A DNA stretch of 64,000 nucleotides, from the NCBI RefSeq assembly GCF_000332115.1, contig NC_020156.1, forward strand, positions 2,357,501 to 2,421,500, read 5' to 3'. The notes under the pieces were generated by a model. It searched no databases. It was not told the DNA's origin and saw nothing but the letters and a program-made list of their open reading frames with translations. Positions 9,167 through 16,721 of the stretch are shown piece by piece (position 1 is the first letter of the stretch; each line of letters starts with the position of its first letter). The DNA is from Nonlabens dokdonensis DSW-6 (GTDB taxonomy: Bacteria > Bacteroidota > Bacteroidia > Flavobacteriales > Flavobacteriaceae). Both the position numbers and the translations under genes were made by a program.

Positions 9167-9766
9167 ATGAAAAATAAATTAATCCTCGCCTTACTATGTC
9201 TTTGTGCCATTAACTTTTTAACTGCTCAGGAAAATTTACCAACTAATAACAATAACCAACTAGATTTTGAAAGCTCTGAGAACAAATGGAGTTTTGGGCT
9301 TATTGCAAATGGATCTGTCAGTCTTTCTAAACGAGAATTTGAATTAAATAATTTTGAAGATAGAGACACAGAATTAGGATATGGTCTAGGCGCATTTGCA
9401 GATTATAAAATTAATCAACAATTTGGTTTAAGATCAGAAATTGGTGTAAACGCTACTGGCTTTCTAAGACCTTACTTAAATCTACAAGCGGAACATTTTA
9501 TAGGCAATAATTGGAGTTTGTATGCAGGCGCAGGAATTTACTACAATCCAGATACGACAAGTGTCTTTAAAAGAGATCGTGATGGAGAGTTAGGAGTAAA
9601 TCCTTTTTTACTGATAGGAACACGTTATAGAATTAATCCAAAGTGGGCAATTGATTTAAGATACCAGCATGATCTATTACCTAGAGCAAAAGGAACAGGT
9701 AGCATAGGAGATTTTACTTTAGGTGGTAATAGAACTATAAGTTTAGGAGTGAATTATAGGTTTTAA
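9167..9766 (+). CDS. Outer-membrane beta-barrel protein, tandem paralogue B
   Basis: 199 residues with signal peptide MKNKLILALLCLCAINFLTAQ. It shares with the preceding gene the opening QEN, the strands GLGAFADYKIN, LRSEIGVNA, SLYAGAGIYYN, WAIDLRYQHDL and the terminal ISLGVNYRF, but has diverged strongly in the extracellular loops. It starts 54 bp after paralogue A and is probably cotranscribed. The function is unknown. Confidence 0.78.
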   Translation: MKNKLILALLCLCAINFLTAQENLPTNNNNQLDFESSENKWSFGLIANGSVSLSKREFELNNFEDRDTELGYGLGAFADYKINQQFGLRSEIGVNATGFLRPYLNLQAEHFIGNNWSLYAGAGIYYNPDTTSVFKRDRDGELGVNPFLLIGTRYRINPKWAIDLRYQHDLLPRAKGTGSIGDFTLGGNRTISLGVNYRF

Positions 9767-9845
9767 CGATAAGGACGACTCTGTTACTTGACTAATTTTC
9801 AATAAAGATTCCTATTATTGTTAGTTTAAATTAAAATCTTTAAGC

Positions 9846-10427
9846 GTGTCGAATAAATACCTCATCATCTTGTGTTCTCTATTCATGATCAGTAACTCTC
9901 TTGCTCAATCTGAAAAAGGAGAATTTGTGAATCTATCCATAGGTTTTGGGATCAGTGCAGCTAATCCAGATTATGATTTAAGTGCAAACGGATTCTATGC
10001 AAAAGGAGAATATATCTATAACTCTCGCACCTGGTTGAGCCTTAGACCTTATGTGGCGTATATAAATACATCATTAGATGAAGAAAACTCAGATCCAAAT
10101 CTAGTTGCTGCAGGGTTTGATGTTTCAACAAATGCGTTATTTCTAGGTGGTAAAATTAGATTGTTAGCGCCTATTCCTTATGTAGCACCTTTTTTTGAGT
10201 TGGGTTATGGTTTAAATTTAGGATCGTTCAGAACATTTACACCTGAAGGTGATCAAAATGTTAGCGGGCTTTCTACTCATATCCCTTTTTCGATAGGATT
10301 AGCTATAGGTAAAAGACACAATTTTGAAATCTCATTCGATTATTTTTTCCATACCAAAGCAAAACAAACTTCTGGTGGAGGAGCGTTCGGGATCACTATT
10401 CCTTTGGAAACCTTGAAGAATTTATAA
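9846..10427 (+). CDS. Outer-membrane beta-barrel protein (GTG start)
   Basis: 193 residues. The chosen start is GTG at 9846, because it begins a good signal peptide (SNKYLIILCSLFMISNSLAQ) and no ATG precedes it in frame. The mature protein has alternating beta strands (EFVNLSIGFGISA, FYAKGEYIYNSRTWLSLRPYVAY, YVAPFFELGYGLNLG, HNFEISFDYFFHTK). It is less similar to the two preceding barrels. It is followed by a terminator and a 7-bp tandem array. The role is unknown. Confidence 0.72.
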   Translation: MSNKYLIILCSLFMISNSLAQSEKGEFVNLSIGFGISAANPDYDLSANGFYAKGEYIYNSRTWLSLRPYVAYINTSLDEENSDPNLVAAGFDVSTNALFLGGKIRLLAPIPYVAPFFELGYGLNLGSFRTFTPEGDQNVSGLSTHIPFSIGLAIGKRHNFEISFDYFFHTKAKQTSGGGAFGITIPLETLKNL

Positions 10428-10467
10428 AGCTAACCAGATTATTTAGATTAAACATAATTCATAAAAA

Positions 10468-10505
10468 GAATCCCCAATTCAACTTGTTTGAATTGAGGAT
10501 TTTTA
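10468..10505 (+). terminator. Intrinsic terminator
   Basis: Stem AATCCCCAATTCAA / TTGAATTGAGGATT (one mismatch) followed by T4, at the end of the OMP cluster. Confidence 0.8.
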
Positions 10506-10510
10506 AATTT

Positions 10511-10598
10511 ATCTAATATCTAATATCTAATATCTAATATCTAATATCTAATATCTAATATCTAATATCTAATATCTAATATCTAATATCTAATATCT
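10511..10598. repeat. 7-bp tandem array (ATCTAAT), ~12.5 copies
   Basis: Uninterrupted perfect copies of ATCTAAT run right up to the lpdA stop codon at 10598-10600. It is AT-only apart from one C per unit and has no spacers. It resembles the solo arrays found next to other genes in this window but has a different period. Confidence 0.95.
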
Positions 10599-11998
10599 TA
10601 AAGGTGTATCACCTCACCATAAGCATCTGCAACGGCTTCCATCACAGCTTCACTCATCGTTGGGTGTGGATGAACTGCTTTTAATACTTCATGACCTGTA
10701 GTTTCCAACTTACGACCTAAAACTGCCTCAGCAATCATGTCGGTAACACCAGCACCTATCATATGGCAACCTAGCCACTCGCCATACTTAGCGTCAAAAA
10801 TTACTTTTACAAAACCATCTTTTGCACCACTAGCACTTGCTTTTCCAGATGCGCTGAATGGGAATTTACCAACTTTCAACTCGTATCCGGCTTCTTTGGC
10901 TTGAGCTTCGGTCATTCCTACGCTTGCAATTTCTGGAGTAGAGTAAGTACAACCTGGTATGTTTCCATAATCAAGTGGTTCCACATGCATGTCTGCTATT
11001 TTCTCAACACATAGAATTCCTTCGGCACTTGCTACGTGAGCTAGTGCTGGTCCAGCTGTAATATCACCTATTGCATAATAACCTGGTAGATTCGTCTGGT
11101 ACCATTGGTTTACTAATACTTTACCACGATCAGTAGAAATTCCTACTTCTTCTAGACCTATGTTAGATAAGTTAGTTTCAATTCCTACCGCACTTAAAAC
11201 AATGTCAGCATCAAGAACTTCTTCTCCTTTTTTAGTTTTCACGTTTACTTTAACACCATCGCCAGAAGTATCAACGCTCGTCACCTCACTAGAAGTCATT
11301 ACTTTTATTCCAGACTTCTTAAAGCTGCGCTCCATTTGTTTAGAAACATCAATATCTTCTACTGGTACAATACGATCTACATATTCTACTATCGTAACCT
11401 CAGTTCCCATAGCGTTATAGAAATAAGCAAATTCAACACCTATTGCTCCAGATCCTACAACAACCATTTTCTTAGGCTGCTCTTTTAGCGTCATCGCTTC
11501 ACGGTATCCTATTACCTTTTTACCGTCTTGTGGTAAATTAGGAAGCACACGAGATTTTGCTCCTGTCGCAATGATAATATGGTTACCTTCTACAGTAGAG
11601 GTAGATCCATCTTCAGCTTTCACCTCGATTTTCTTACCTTTTTTCACTGTACCGTAACCCATGATTACGTCTATTTTATTTTTCTTCAATAAGAACTGCA
11701 CACCTTTGCTCATTCCGTCTGCCACGTCGCGACTACGTTTTACAACAGCATTAAAATCCTTATCTACGTTATCAGCTTTAAGACCGTAATCTGCGGCATG
11801 GTTGAGGTAATTGAATACATCAGCACTTTTTATTAACGCTTTTGTAGGTATACAACCCCAGTTTAAACATACACCACCTAGAGATTCCTTCTCTACGATA
11901 GCCGTTTTTAATCCCAGTTGAGACGCACGTATTGCCGTTACATATCCGCCAGGTCCACTACCTAAAACGATCACATCATATTTACTCATATCAGTCAT
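10598..11998 (-). CDS. lpdA: Dihydrolipoyl dehydrogenase (E3)
   Basis: 466 residues, normal for the family. It reoxidises the dihydrolipoyl groups of 2-oxo-acid dehydrogenase complexes with NAD+. Seen: FAD-binding [17 protein letters not shown], redox-active disulfide Cys44/Cys49 in [16 protein letters not shown]-binding [15 protein letters not shown], and the dimer-interface His-Glu region [13 protein letters not shown]. Two ATGs lie nine bases apart (11998 and 11989), and the downstream one (MSKYDVIV) is equally plausible. It could serve the E1/E2 pair at 44-48 kb as well as pyruvate and oxoglutarate dehydrogenases. The divergent neighbour is pyrD. Confidence 0.95.
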   Translation of the reverse strand: MTDMSKYDVIVLGSGPGGYVTAIRASQLGLKTAIVEKESLGGVCLNWGCIPTKALIKSADVFNYLNHAADYGLKADNVDKDFNAVVKRSRDVADGMSKGVQFLLKKNKIDVIMGYGTVKKGKKIEVKAEDGSTSTVEGNHIIIATGAKSRVLPNLPQDGKKVIGYREAMTLKEQPKKMVVVGSGAIGVEFAYFYNAMGTEVTIVEYVDRIVPVEDIDVSKQMERSFKKSGIKVMTSSEVTSVDTSGDGVKVNVKTKKGEEVLDADIVLSAVGIETNLSNIGLEEVGISTDRGKVLVNQWYQTNLPGYYAIGDITAGPALAHVASAEGILCVEKIADMHVEPLDYGNIPGCTYSTPEIASVGMTEAQAKEAGYELKVGKFPFSASGKASASGAKDGFVKVIFDAKYGEWLGCHMIGAGVTDMIAEAVLGRKLETTGHEVLKAVHPHPTMSEAVMEAVADAYGEVIHL

Positions 11999-12041
11999 TT
12001 TTTAAGAGTCACAAAAATATGGAATAAAGTCCAACCGATTG

Positions 12042-12049
12042 TAAATTTG
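12042..12049 (+). promoter_or_regulatory. Candidate -7 box for pyrD
   Basis: TAAATTTG matches TAnnTTTG and lies 15 bp before the pyrD ATG at 12065, in the short divergent lpdA-pyrD spacer. Confidence 0.45.
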
Positions 12050-12064
12050 CACAACCTTATTATT

Positions 12065-13111
12065 ATGTATAAATCCATCATTAGACCATTGCTTTTTTCG
12101 TTTGATCCAGAAGCGGTACATCACTTTTCATTTAAGAGTATCAAATTACTGAGCAAGGTGCCTGGTTTTAGTGCGCTTTCGCGAAAGCGTTACAAACAAC
12201 AACATCCTGCCCTTAAAAGAGAACTCTTCGGTTTACAGTTTGAAAATCCTGTGGGAATGGCTGCCGGATTTGATAAAGATGCCAAAGCTTTTAAGGAGTT
12301 TTCTAATCTTGGATTTGGATTCATAGAAATAGGAACGCTCACACCATTGCCACAAGATGGAAATCCCAAACAGCGTCTTTTTAGATTAAAGAAAGATCAA
12401 GCTATCGTAAACCGTATGGGATTCAATAACGGCGGAGTAGATGCAGCGGTAGAACGATTGAAAAAAAATCCAAAATTAGGCCAACCTAATCACGTTCTAA
12501 TAGGTGGAAACATAGGGAAAAACAAGGTCACTCCTAATGAGGATGCGGTAAATGATTACATCATCTGTTTTGAAAAGCTGTTTGATCATGTAGATTATTT
12601 TACGGTAAATGTGAGTTCGCCTAACACACCAGGTTTAAGAGAATTACAAGATAGAAAACCGTTAACGCATATACTTCAAACACTTCAAGACTTAAACGAT
12701 AAAAAGCCTCAAAGAAAACCTATTCTGCTTAAAATTGCCCCAGATTTGACTGATGATCAGTTACTAGATATCATAGGAATAGTAGCAGACACTAAAATCG
12801 ATGGAGTGATCGCTTCCAACACAACCATCTCTAGAGAAGGATTACAATCTGAAGAATCTCTAGTAAATCAAGCCGGCGGACTGAGCGGCGCACCATTAAC
12901 AAATCGCGCTACCGAAGTCATTTCTTTTTTACATCAAAAAAGCAACGGCGCTTTCCCGATTATAGGTGTAGGCGGAATCATGACCGCGCAAGATGCGATT
13001 GATAAACTGAATGCTGGCGCTAGTCTGGTGCAGTTGTACACAGGTTTTGTTTATGAAGGTCCAGCGTTGATTAAGAAAATTAACGAAGAAATAATTAGGA
13101 AAGCTCGTTAG
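12065..13111 (+). CDS. pyrD: Dihydroorotate dehydrogenase (quinone), class 2
   Basis: 348 residues from ATG 12065; six upstream in-frame codons are ignored because family proteins begin MYKxIIRPLLF. It oxidises dihydroorotate to orotate with FMN and menaquinone at the inner membrane (pyrimidine synthesis). Seen: [35 protein letters not shown] with the catalytic serine, KIAPDL, IASNTT and the FMN phosphate loop [11 protein letters not shown]. The 12175-12188 palindrome is translated as LSRKRY between the N-terminal membrane-associating helices and the barrel, in a region tolerant of insertion. Confidence 0.95.
   Translation: MYKSIIRPLLFSFDPEAVHHFSFKSIKLLSKVPGFSALSRKRYKQQHPALKRELFGLQFENPVGMAAGFDKDAKAFKEFSNLGFGFIEIGTLTPLPQDGNPKQRLFRLKKDQAIVNRMGFNNGGVDAAVERLKKNPKLGQPNHVLIGGNIGKNKVTPNEDAVNDYIICFEKLFDHVDYFTVNVSSPNTPGLRELQDRKPLTHILQTLQDLNDKKPQRKPILLKIAPDLTDDQLLDIIGIVADTKIDGVIASNTTISREGLQSEESLVNQAGGLSGAPLTNRATEVISFLHQKSNGAFPIIGVGGIMTAQDAIDKLNAGASLVQLYTGFVYEGPALIKKINEEIIRKAR
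12175..12188. repeat. HIP-like palindrome, copy 4 (inside pyrD)
   Basis: Perfect palindrome read in frame as ALSRKRY, the only copy in this frame. Confidence 0.9.
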
Positions 13112-13144
13112 TTTTTTTGTTTTTTGATTAAACTTTTAAGAAAC

Positions 13145-13498
13145 ATGAAACATATTAAATTTTTATTGCCAGCCCTTTTTACATTTTTCCTTTTTAGTTG
13201 TGCGACAGTTGAAGACCATGTTGATAAAAAATGGAAAGGTAAAACGGTAGCTAGTATGATTAAAAAGAACGGCGAACCAGATGAAATAAAAGAAGGAGAT
13301 GATGGTGGAAAAATCCTTATTTATTATGTTCAACAAACGAGCAAACTTGGGTATTCAAAAGCTACTAAACCTACATCTAATCGTGCTCAACAAATAAAAA
13401 ATGAGCAGAAATTGAATAATCCTAAAACATACTCTTATATTCTTAATTTTTATGTAAATTCTAATGACAGGATATATAAAGTTACACAAACGCTTTAG
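13145..13498 (+). CDS. Small lipoprotein
   Basis: 117 residues from ATG 13145 (MKHIKFLLPALFTFFLFSC). An alternative in-frame start lies 21 bases upstream. The lipobox LFSC gives an acylated Cys. The mature part has a short motif (KGKTVASMIKKNGEPDEI) resembling the beginning of SmpA/OmlA-like folds, then a basic linker and a final beta hairpin. It is 33 bp downstream of pyrD in the same direction. The function is unknown. Confidence 0.65.
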   Translation: MKHIKFLLPALFTFFLFSCATVEDHVDKKWKGKTVASMIKKNGEPDEIKEGDDGGKILIYYVQQTSKLGYSKATKPTSNRAQQIKNEQKLNNPKTYSYILNFYVNSNDRIYKVTQTL

Positions 13499-13528
13499 GT
13501 TAAAATATTAAGACGTTATAAGGTATCC

Positions 13529-13557
13529 AAGGCTATCATTAATTTGATAGCCTTTTT
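13529..13557 (+). terminator. Intrinsic terminator
   Basis: Stem AAGGCTATCA / TGATAGCCTT with T6 after the lipoprotein gene. Confidence 0.85.
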
Positions 13558-13640
13558 TAATAGTTGACATTTAAATTTAAAGGGCTATTTGTTGAAACTG
13601 TCCAATATTTGTATCATTACTCTTTAATCTAAGAATAGAT

Positions 13641-13901
13641 ATGGTTTATTTAACTTGTGAAAAATGTAACGAGGAATTTCCCATGGCATTAAAGGGTTGT
13701 CCTTCGTGCACGGATATTGGCAAAAAAGCCAAAAAGAAATTTATAGAATCAGAAAAAAATACTTCTAAAGGAAAGTATTCTGAATTTGATCAGTACCACA
13801 ACAAGAGTGAATCTAAAAGCATTTTTACTTTCAGAAATATCCTTAGTTTTATACTGATCACTTTTGCAATTGTTCGTATAATTATTAGGCTTAATAAGTG
13901 A
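13641..13901 (+). CDS. Small zinc-ribbon membrane protein
   Basis: 86 residues. The N-terminus has a zinc-ribbon-like pair CEKC and CPSC about 12 residues apart, then a Lys/Ser-rich linker and a single C-terminal transmembrane helix (ILSFILITFAIVRIIIRL). The topology suggests a cytoplasmic ribbon anchored in the inner membrane. It overlaps the next gene by 4 bases (GTGA), implying translational coupling to the LysE exporter. Confidence 0.6.
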   Translation: MVYLTCEKCNEEFPMALKGCPSCTDIGKKAKKKFIESEKNTSKGKYSEFDQYHNKSESKSIFTFRNILSFILITFAIVRIIIRLNK

Positions 13902-14515
13902 TAGAAACTCTTTTCTCTTTTGCATTTGCAACTTTACTCCTCGCAATAAGTCCAGGACCAGATAATATTTTTGTACTCACACAATCTGTTGCAAGAGGTT
14001 CAAAATATGGAATCGCCATTGCTAGCGGTCTAATTACAGGTTGTATTGTTCATACATCCATTGTTGCTTTAGGTTTTGCAGTAATTATAAGAGATAATGA
14101 CTGGTTGCTGTATTCCATAAAAATAGCAGGTGCTATTTACTTGCTTTATATCGCTTATAAAATCTACAAGTCAGATGCAAGTATAGAATTTGGCGATTCA
14201 AAAGCTTCTTCCCAAAATTTATGGAAACTCTACAAAATAGGAATCACCATGAATTTGTTGAATCCTAAAGTGACCTTATTTTTTCTTGCCCTTTTACCAC
14301 AATTTGTTATAGAGAATTCCTATCCAGACTGGATTCAGATCTATATATTAGGCGGTATTTTTATGCTCGTTTCTTTATTGACCTTTTCTACCATAGCACT
14401 ATTGGCTGGTAAAGCAGCTAGTTTTATCAAATCATCCAAATGGTTTGCTCCAGCGATGAAATGGACGCAGATTGTTGTTTTTATTGGGATTGCAGTGGCG
14501 ATTTTGATTCCTTAG
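13898..14515 (+). CDS. LysE-family amino-acid exporter
   Basis: 205 residues from GTG 13898, overlapping the upstream stop. LysE/RhtB-type permeases export amino acids or their analogues. The N-terminal signature FATLLLAISPGPDNIFVLTQSVARGSKYGIAIASGLITG is clear, there are five to six hydrophobic helices, and the mid-protein GITMNLLNPKVTLFFLALLPQF is the second conserved motif. The substrate cannot be predicted. Confidence 0.88.
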   Translation: MIETLFSFAFATLLLAISPGPDNIFVLTQSVARGSKYGIAIASGLITGCIVHTSIVALGFAVIIRDNDWLLYSIKIAGAIYLLYIAYKIYKSDASIEFGDSKASSQNLWKLYKIGITMNLLNPKVTLFFLALLPQFVIENSYPDWIQIYILGGIFMLVSLLTFSTIALLAGKAASFIKSSKWFAPAMKWTQIVVFIGIAVAILIP

Positions 14516-14585
14516 AAATTTCTTCCCTTAAGGGAAGGCAAGGATGGATGTCTGCGATGTTAATTTTTACATTAAATAAATAGTT

Positions 14586-14612
14586 TTTATATTTACATTT
14601 TATAAATATAAA
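14586..14612. promoter_or_regulatory. Inverted repeat, probable antitoxin operator
   Basis: Perfect 10-bp inverted repeat TTTATATTTA-N7-TAAATATAAA ending 5 bp before the antitoxin ATG. RHH antitoxins usually autoregulate by binding such sites, so an operator is inferred. Confidence 0.5.
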
Positions 14613-14617
14613 TTATA

Positions 14618-14869
14618 ATGGCGACATTCACATCTTCCCTTCCAGATGACCTGCTTAAAGAAATAGCTGATATAGCTAGCGAACTGAATATTCCTAAAAA
14701 TAGATTAATTGAAAAAGCTCTTAAAGCCTATTTGAAAAAAGTCAAAAAAGCAAAGTACGCAGCATCATTTAAACGTATGGCAAATGATCCTGACATGATA
14801 CAAATGGCAGAAGAAGGATTGCAAGAATGGGTACAGGAATTACAAAGAATAGAGAATGAAGAAGGGTGA
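14618..14869 (+). CDS. Ribbon-helix-helix antitoxin
   Basis: 83 residues. The N-terminus MATFTSSLPDDLLKEIADIASELNIPKNRLIEKALKAYLKK is a CopG/RHH DNA-binding fold (beta strand, two helices). The C-terminal helical tail would wrap the toxin. It overlaps the MazF-like toxin gene by 14 bases. Upstream is a 27-bp AT-rich inverted repeat suited to autorepression. Family assignment is by fold pattern and by its partner. Confidence 0.8.
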   Translation: MATFTSSLPDDLLKEIADIASELNIPKNRLIEKALKAYLKKVKKAKYAASFKRMANDPDMIQMAEEGLQEWVQELQRIENEEG

Positions 14870-15188
14870 TATTTATCAAGCATTTCTTGATCCTGTCATA
14901 GGAAGTGAACAAGGAGGAAACCGTCCAGTGATTATCATTTCCGGAAATACATTGAATACTTTAGCAAATGTGGTGATTATTGTTCCGGTTTCTTCTAAGA
15001 TTAAGTTTTATGAAGGTGATCCTATTTTAGAACCTAATAAAACAAATGGTTTGAAAGAGAAATCAGAATTATTTGTATTACATACGAAATCAATTGCAAA
15101 AGAAAGACTTAAAAAAAGAATAGGTAGTGTAGAACCTGAGGTTTTAAAGCAAATTTACAATTCGTTAACTGATATTTTTGAGTTGTGA
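14856..15188 (+). CDS. MazF/PemK-type endoribonuclease toxin
   Basis: 110 residues, typical for MazF. The motifs KKGDIYQAFLDPVIGSEQGGNRPVIIISGN (conserved Arg in the RPV/I motif), VVIIVPVSS and ELFVLHTKSI with the last helix EVLKQIYNSLTDIF match the family, which cleaves mRNA at short recognition sequences. Translation is coupled to the antitoxin by overlap. No nearby transposase or att repeat indicates how it arrived. Confidence 0.87.
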   Translation: MKKGDIYQAFLDPVIGSEQGGNRPVIIISGNTLNTLANVVIIVPVSSKIKFYEGDPILEPNKTNGLKEKSELFVLHTKSIAKERLKKRIGSVEPEVLKQIYNSLTDIFEL

Positions 15189-15243
15189 TTATGGTTATAT
15201 TCAATTTCCGCAAACCTTTGCGTAAGCTTATATTTGCATCTTA

Positions 15244-16107
15244 ATGGAAAAAGTAAAAATCATAGAATGTCCGCGTGACGCGATGCAGGGAATCAAAGAA
15301 ATGATCCCTACAGATTTGAAAGTGCAATACATTCAGTCCTTGTTGCGTTGCGGTTTTGACACCATTGATTTTGGTAGCTTTGTTTCACCTAAAGCTATTC
15401 CGCAAATGGTGGATACGGCTGAGGTTCTTTCTAAATTAGATCTCTCAAAAACCGATTCTAAATTACTTGCCATCGTAGCCAACTTACGCGGTGCGCAAGC
15501 CGCTTGTGAGCATCCAGAAATTCAATATTTAGGTTATCCTTTTTCTATATCAGAAAATTTCCAAATGCGTAATACGCATAAAACGATTGCCCAAAGTGTA
15601 GAGTTGTTGCAGGAAATCATTGATTTAGCAAACAAGAACAATAAAGAATTAGTAGTGTACATTTCTATGGGATTCGGTAATCCTTATGGAGATCCATGGA
15701 ATGTGGAGATTGTAGGTGAATGGACGGAGAAATTGTCTAAAATGGGTGTAAAAATCCTTTCTCTTTCTGATACCGTAGGAAGTTCTGATCCAGAAACTAT
15801 AGAGTATTTGTTTTCTAATTTGATTCCTAAATATCCAGAAATCGAATTTGGTGCTCATTTACATACTACACCTGCAAAATGGCATGAAAAAGTAGATGCA
15901 GCCTATAAAGCAGGTTGCCGTCGTTTTGATGGAGCGATTCAAGGTTTTGGAGGTTGCCCGATGGCCAAAGATGAACTCACAGGAAATATGCCTACTGAGA
16001 AAATGGTAAGCTACTTCAACACATCAAAAGCCGATTCTAACGTAAATGCGATGTCATTTGAAAGCAGTTATAACGAGGCTACTAAGATTTTTAGTAAGTA
16101 TCATTAA
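15244..16107 (+). CDS. mvaB: Hydroxymethylglutaryl-CoA lyase family protein
   Basis: 287 residues of the DRE-TIM metallolyase superfamily. It would split 3-hydroxy-3-methylglutaryl-CoA to acetoacetate and acetyl-CoA at the end of leucine degradation. The metal/catalytic Arg-Asp is in ECPRDAMQG, LSLSDTVGSSDPE provides the Asp-Thr motif, FGAHLHTT the metal-binding His-x-His, and FGGCPMAKDELTGNMPTE the flexible catalytic-cysteine loop. The N-terminal motif differs slightly from the usual EVGPRDGLQ, as in other Bacteroidota members. It is followed by the GIY-YIG relic. Confidence 0.88.
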   Translation: MEKVKIIECPRDAMQGIKEMIPTDLKVQYIQSLLRCGFDTIDFGSFVSPKAIPQMVDTAEVLSKLDLSKTDSKLLAIVANLRGAQAACEHPEIQYLGYPFSISENFQMRNTHKTIAQSVELLQEIIDLANKNNKELVVYISMGFGNPYGDPWNVEIVGEWTEKLSKMGVKILSLSDTVGSSDPETIEYLFSNLIPKYPEIEFGAHLHTTPAKWHEKVDAAYKAGCRRFDGAIQGFGGCPMAKDELTGNMPTEKMVSYFNTSKADSNVNAMSFESSYNEATKIFSKYH

Positions 16108-16115
16108 TAACAATC

Positions 16116-16180
16116 GCATTTCGAAATCCTCAATGCTCTTCTTTAAGAATAAAGCGAGGTCTGAGGTTCTCGAAGACCGA
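16116..16180 (+). repeat. 65-bp direct repeat, left copy
   Basis: Starts GCATTTCGAAATCCTCAATG and ends GGTTCTCGAAGACCGA. It is identical at about 55 of 65 positions to 16566-16630. The inner part GAGGTCTGAGGTTCTCGAAGACC can form a small hairpin (GGTCT/AGACC). Confidence 0.85.
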
Positions 16181-16197
16181 TTTTAATAAATTGAATT

Positions 16198-16515
16198 ATG
16201 GCTTTCAAAACAGGTTTTATGTATATTTAAGAATGTTGTGATGGGTCATATTACACTGGTAGCACCATAGATTTAGAAAGAAGAATTAAGCAACATCAAG
16301 ATGGTAAAGGAGCAAATCATACCAAAAAGAGATTGCCAGTTACTTTACTATATTTTGAAACATACCACAGAATTGATCTAGCCTTTTATCGAGAAAAGCA
16401 AGTCCAAGGATGGAGCAGAAGAAAGAAGGAAGCTTTAATAGAGGGAAAACTAGATGATTTGCCTGAACTTGCTTTGGCATACCGAGATATTGAAGATTAT
16501 AAAAAAATCAGATAA
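16198..16515 (+). pseudogene. GIY-YIG nuclease-family gene, nonsense mutation
   Basis: From ATG 16198 the frame reads MAFKTGFMYI, stop, ECCDGSYYTGSTIDLERRI...WSRRKKEALIEGKL and ends at 16515. Apart from TAA at codon 11 (16228-16230), the rest is an intact 105-residue GIY-YIG domain (MYI-ECCDGSYYTGST, RREKQ-like helix FYREKQVQGWSRRKKEAL). Family members normally have Leu here, so one T-to-A change (TTA to TAA) explains the stop. It lies between 65-bp direct repeats. Translation could still restart downstream at low level, but the GIY strand would be missing. Confidence 0.8.
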
Positions 16516-16518
16516 AAC

Positions 16519-16566
16519 GAGGTCTGAGGTTTCATGCTGAGCTTGTCGAAGTGCACTCGAAGACCG
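16519..16566 (+). repeat. Third copy of the repeat core with an internal palindromic insert
   Basis: GAGGTCTGAGG is separated from CTCGAAGACCG by ~25 bp including TGCTGAGCTTGTCGAAG, a REP-like motif of the kind widely dispersed in Bacteroidota genomes. It reads as one repeat inserted in another. Confidence 0.6.
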
Positions 16567-16630
16567 CATTTCGAGAGCCTCAATGCTCGCTCAAGAGAAT
16601 AAAGCGAGGTCTGTGGTTCTCGAAGACCGA
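16566..16630 (+). repeat. 65-bp direct repeat, right copy
   Basis: Same length and orientation as 16116-16180. Most of the ten differences fall in one 10-base stretch. Confidence 0.85.
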
Positions 16631-16721
16631 ATTCATACTTTAATCATTATTTAAACCTTACCACATTCTTAACCCTAAGTAAAAACGCTTAGCTGTATTT
16701 TTGAATAAAATCTAGAATATC

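Noticed and set aside
10511..10598. CRISPR array
   Set aside because: The unit is 7 bp with no spacers and no cas genes nearby; it is a simple tandem repeat.
14521..14537. TTCCCTTAAGGGAA palindrome as terminator or operator
   Set aside because: There is no T tract and it is far from the next start; probably a fragment of a common flavobacterial repeat, with too little support to annotate.
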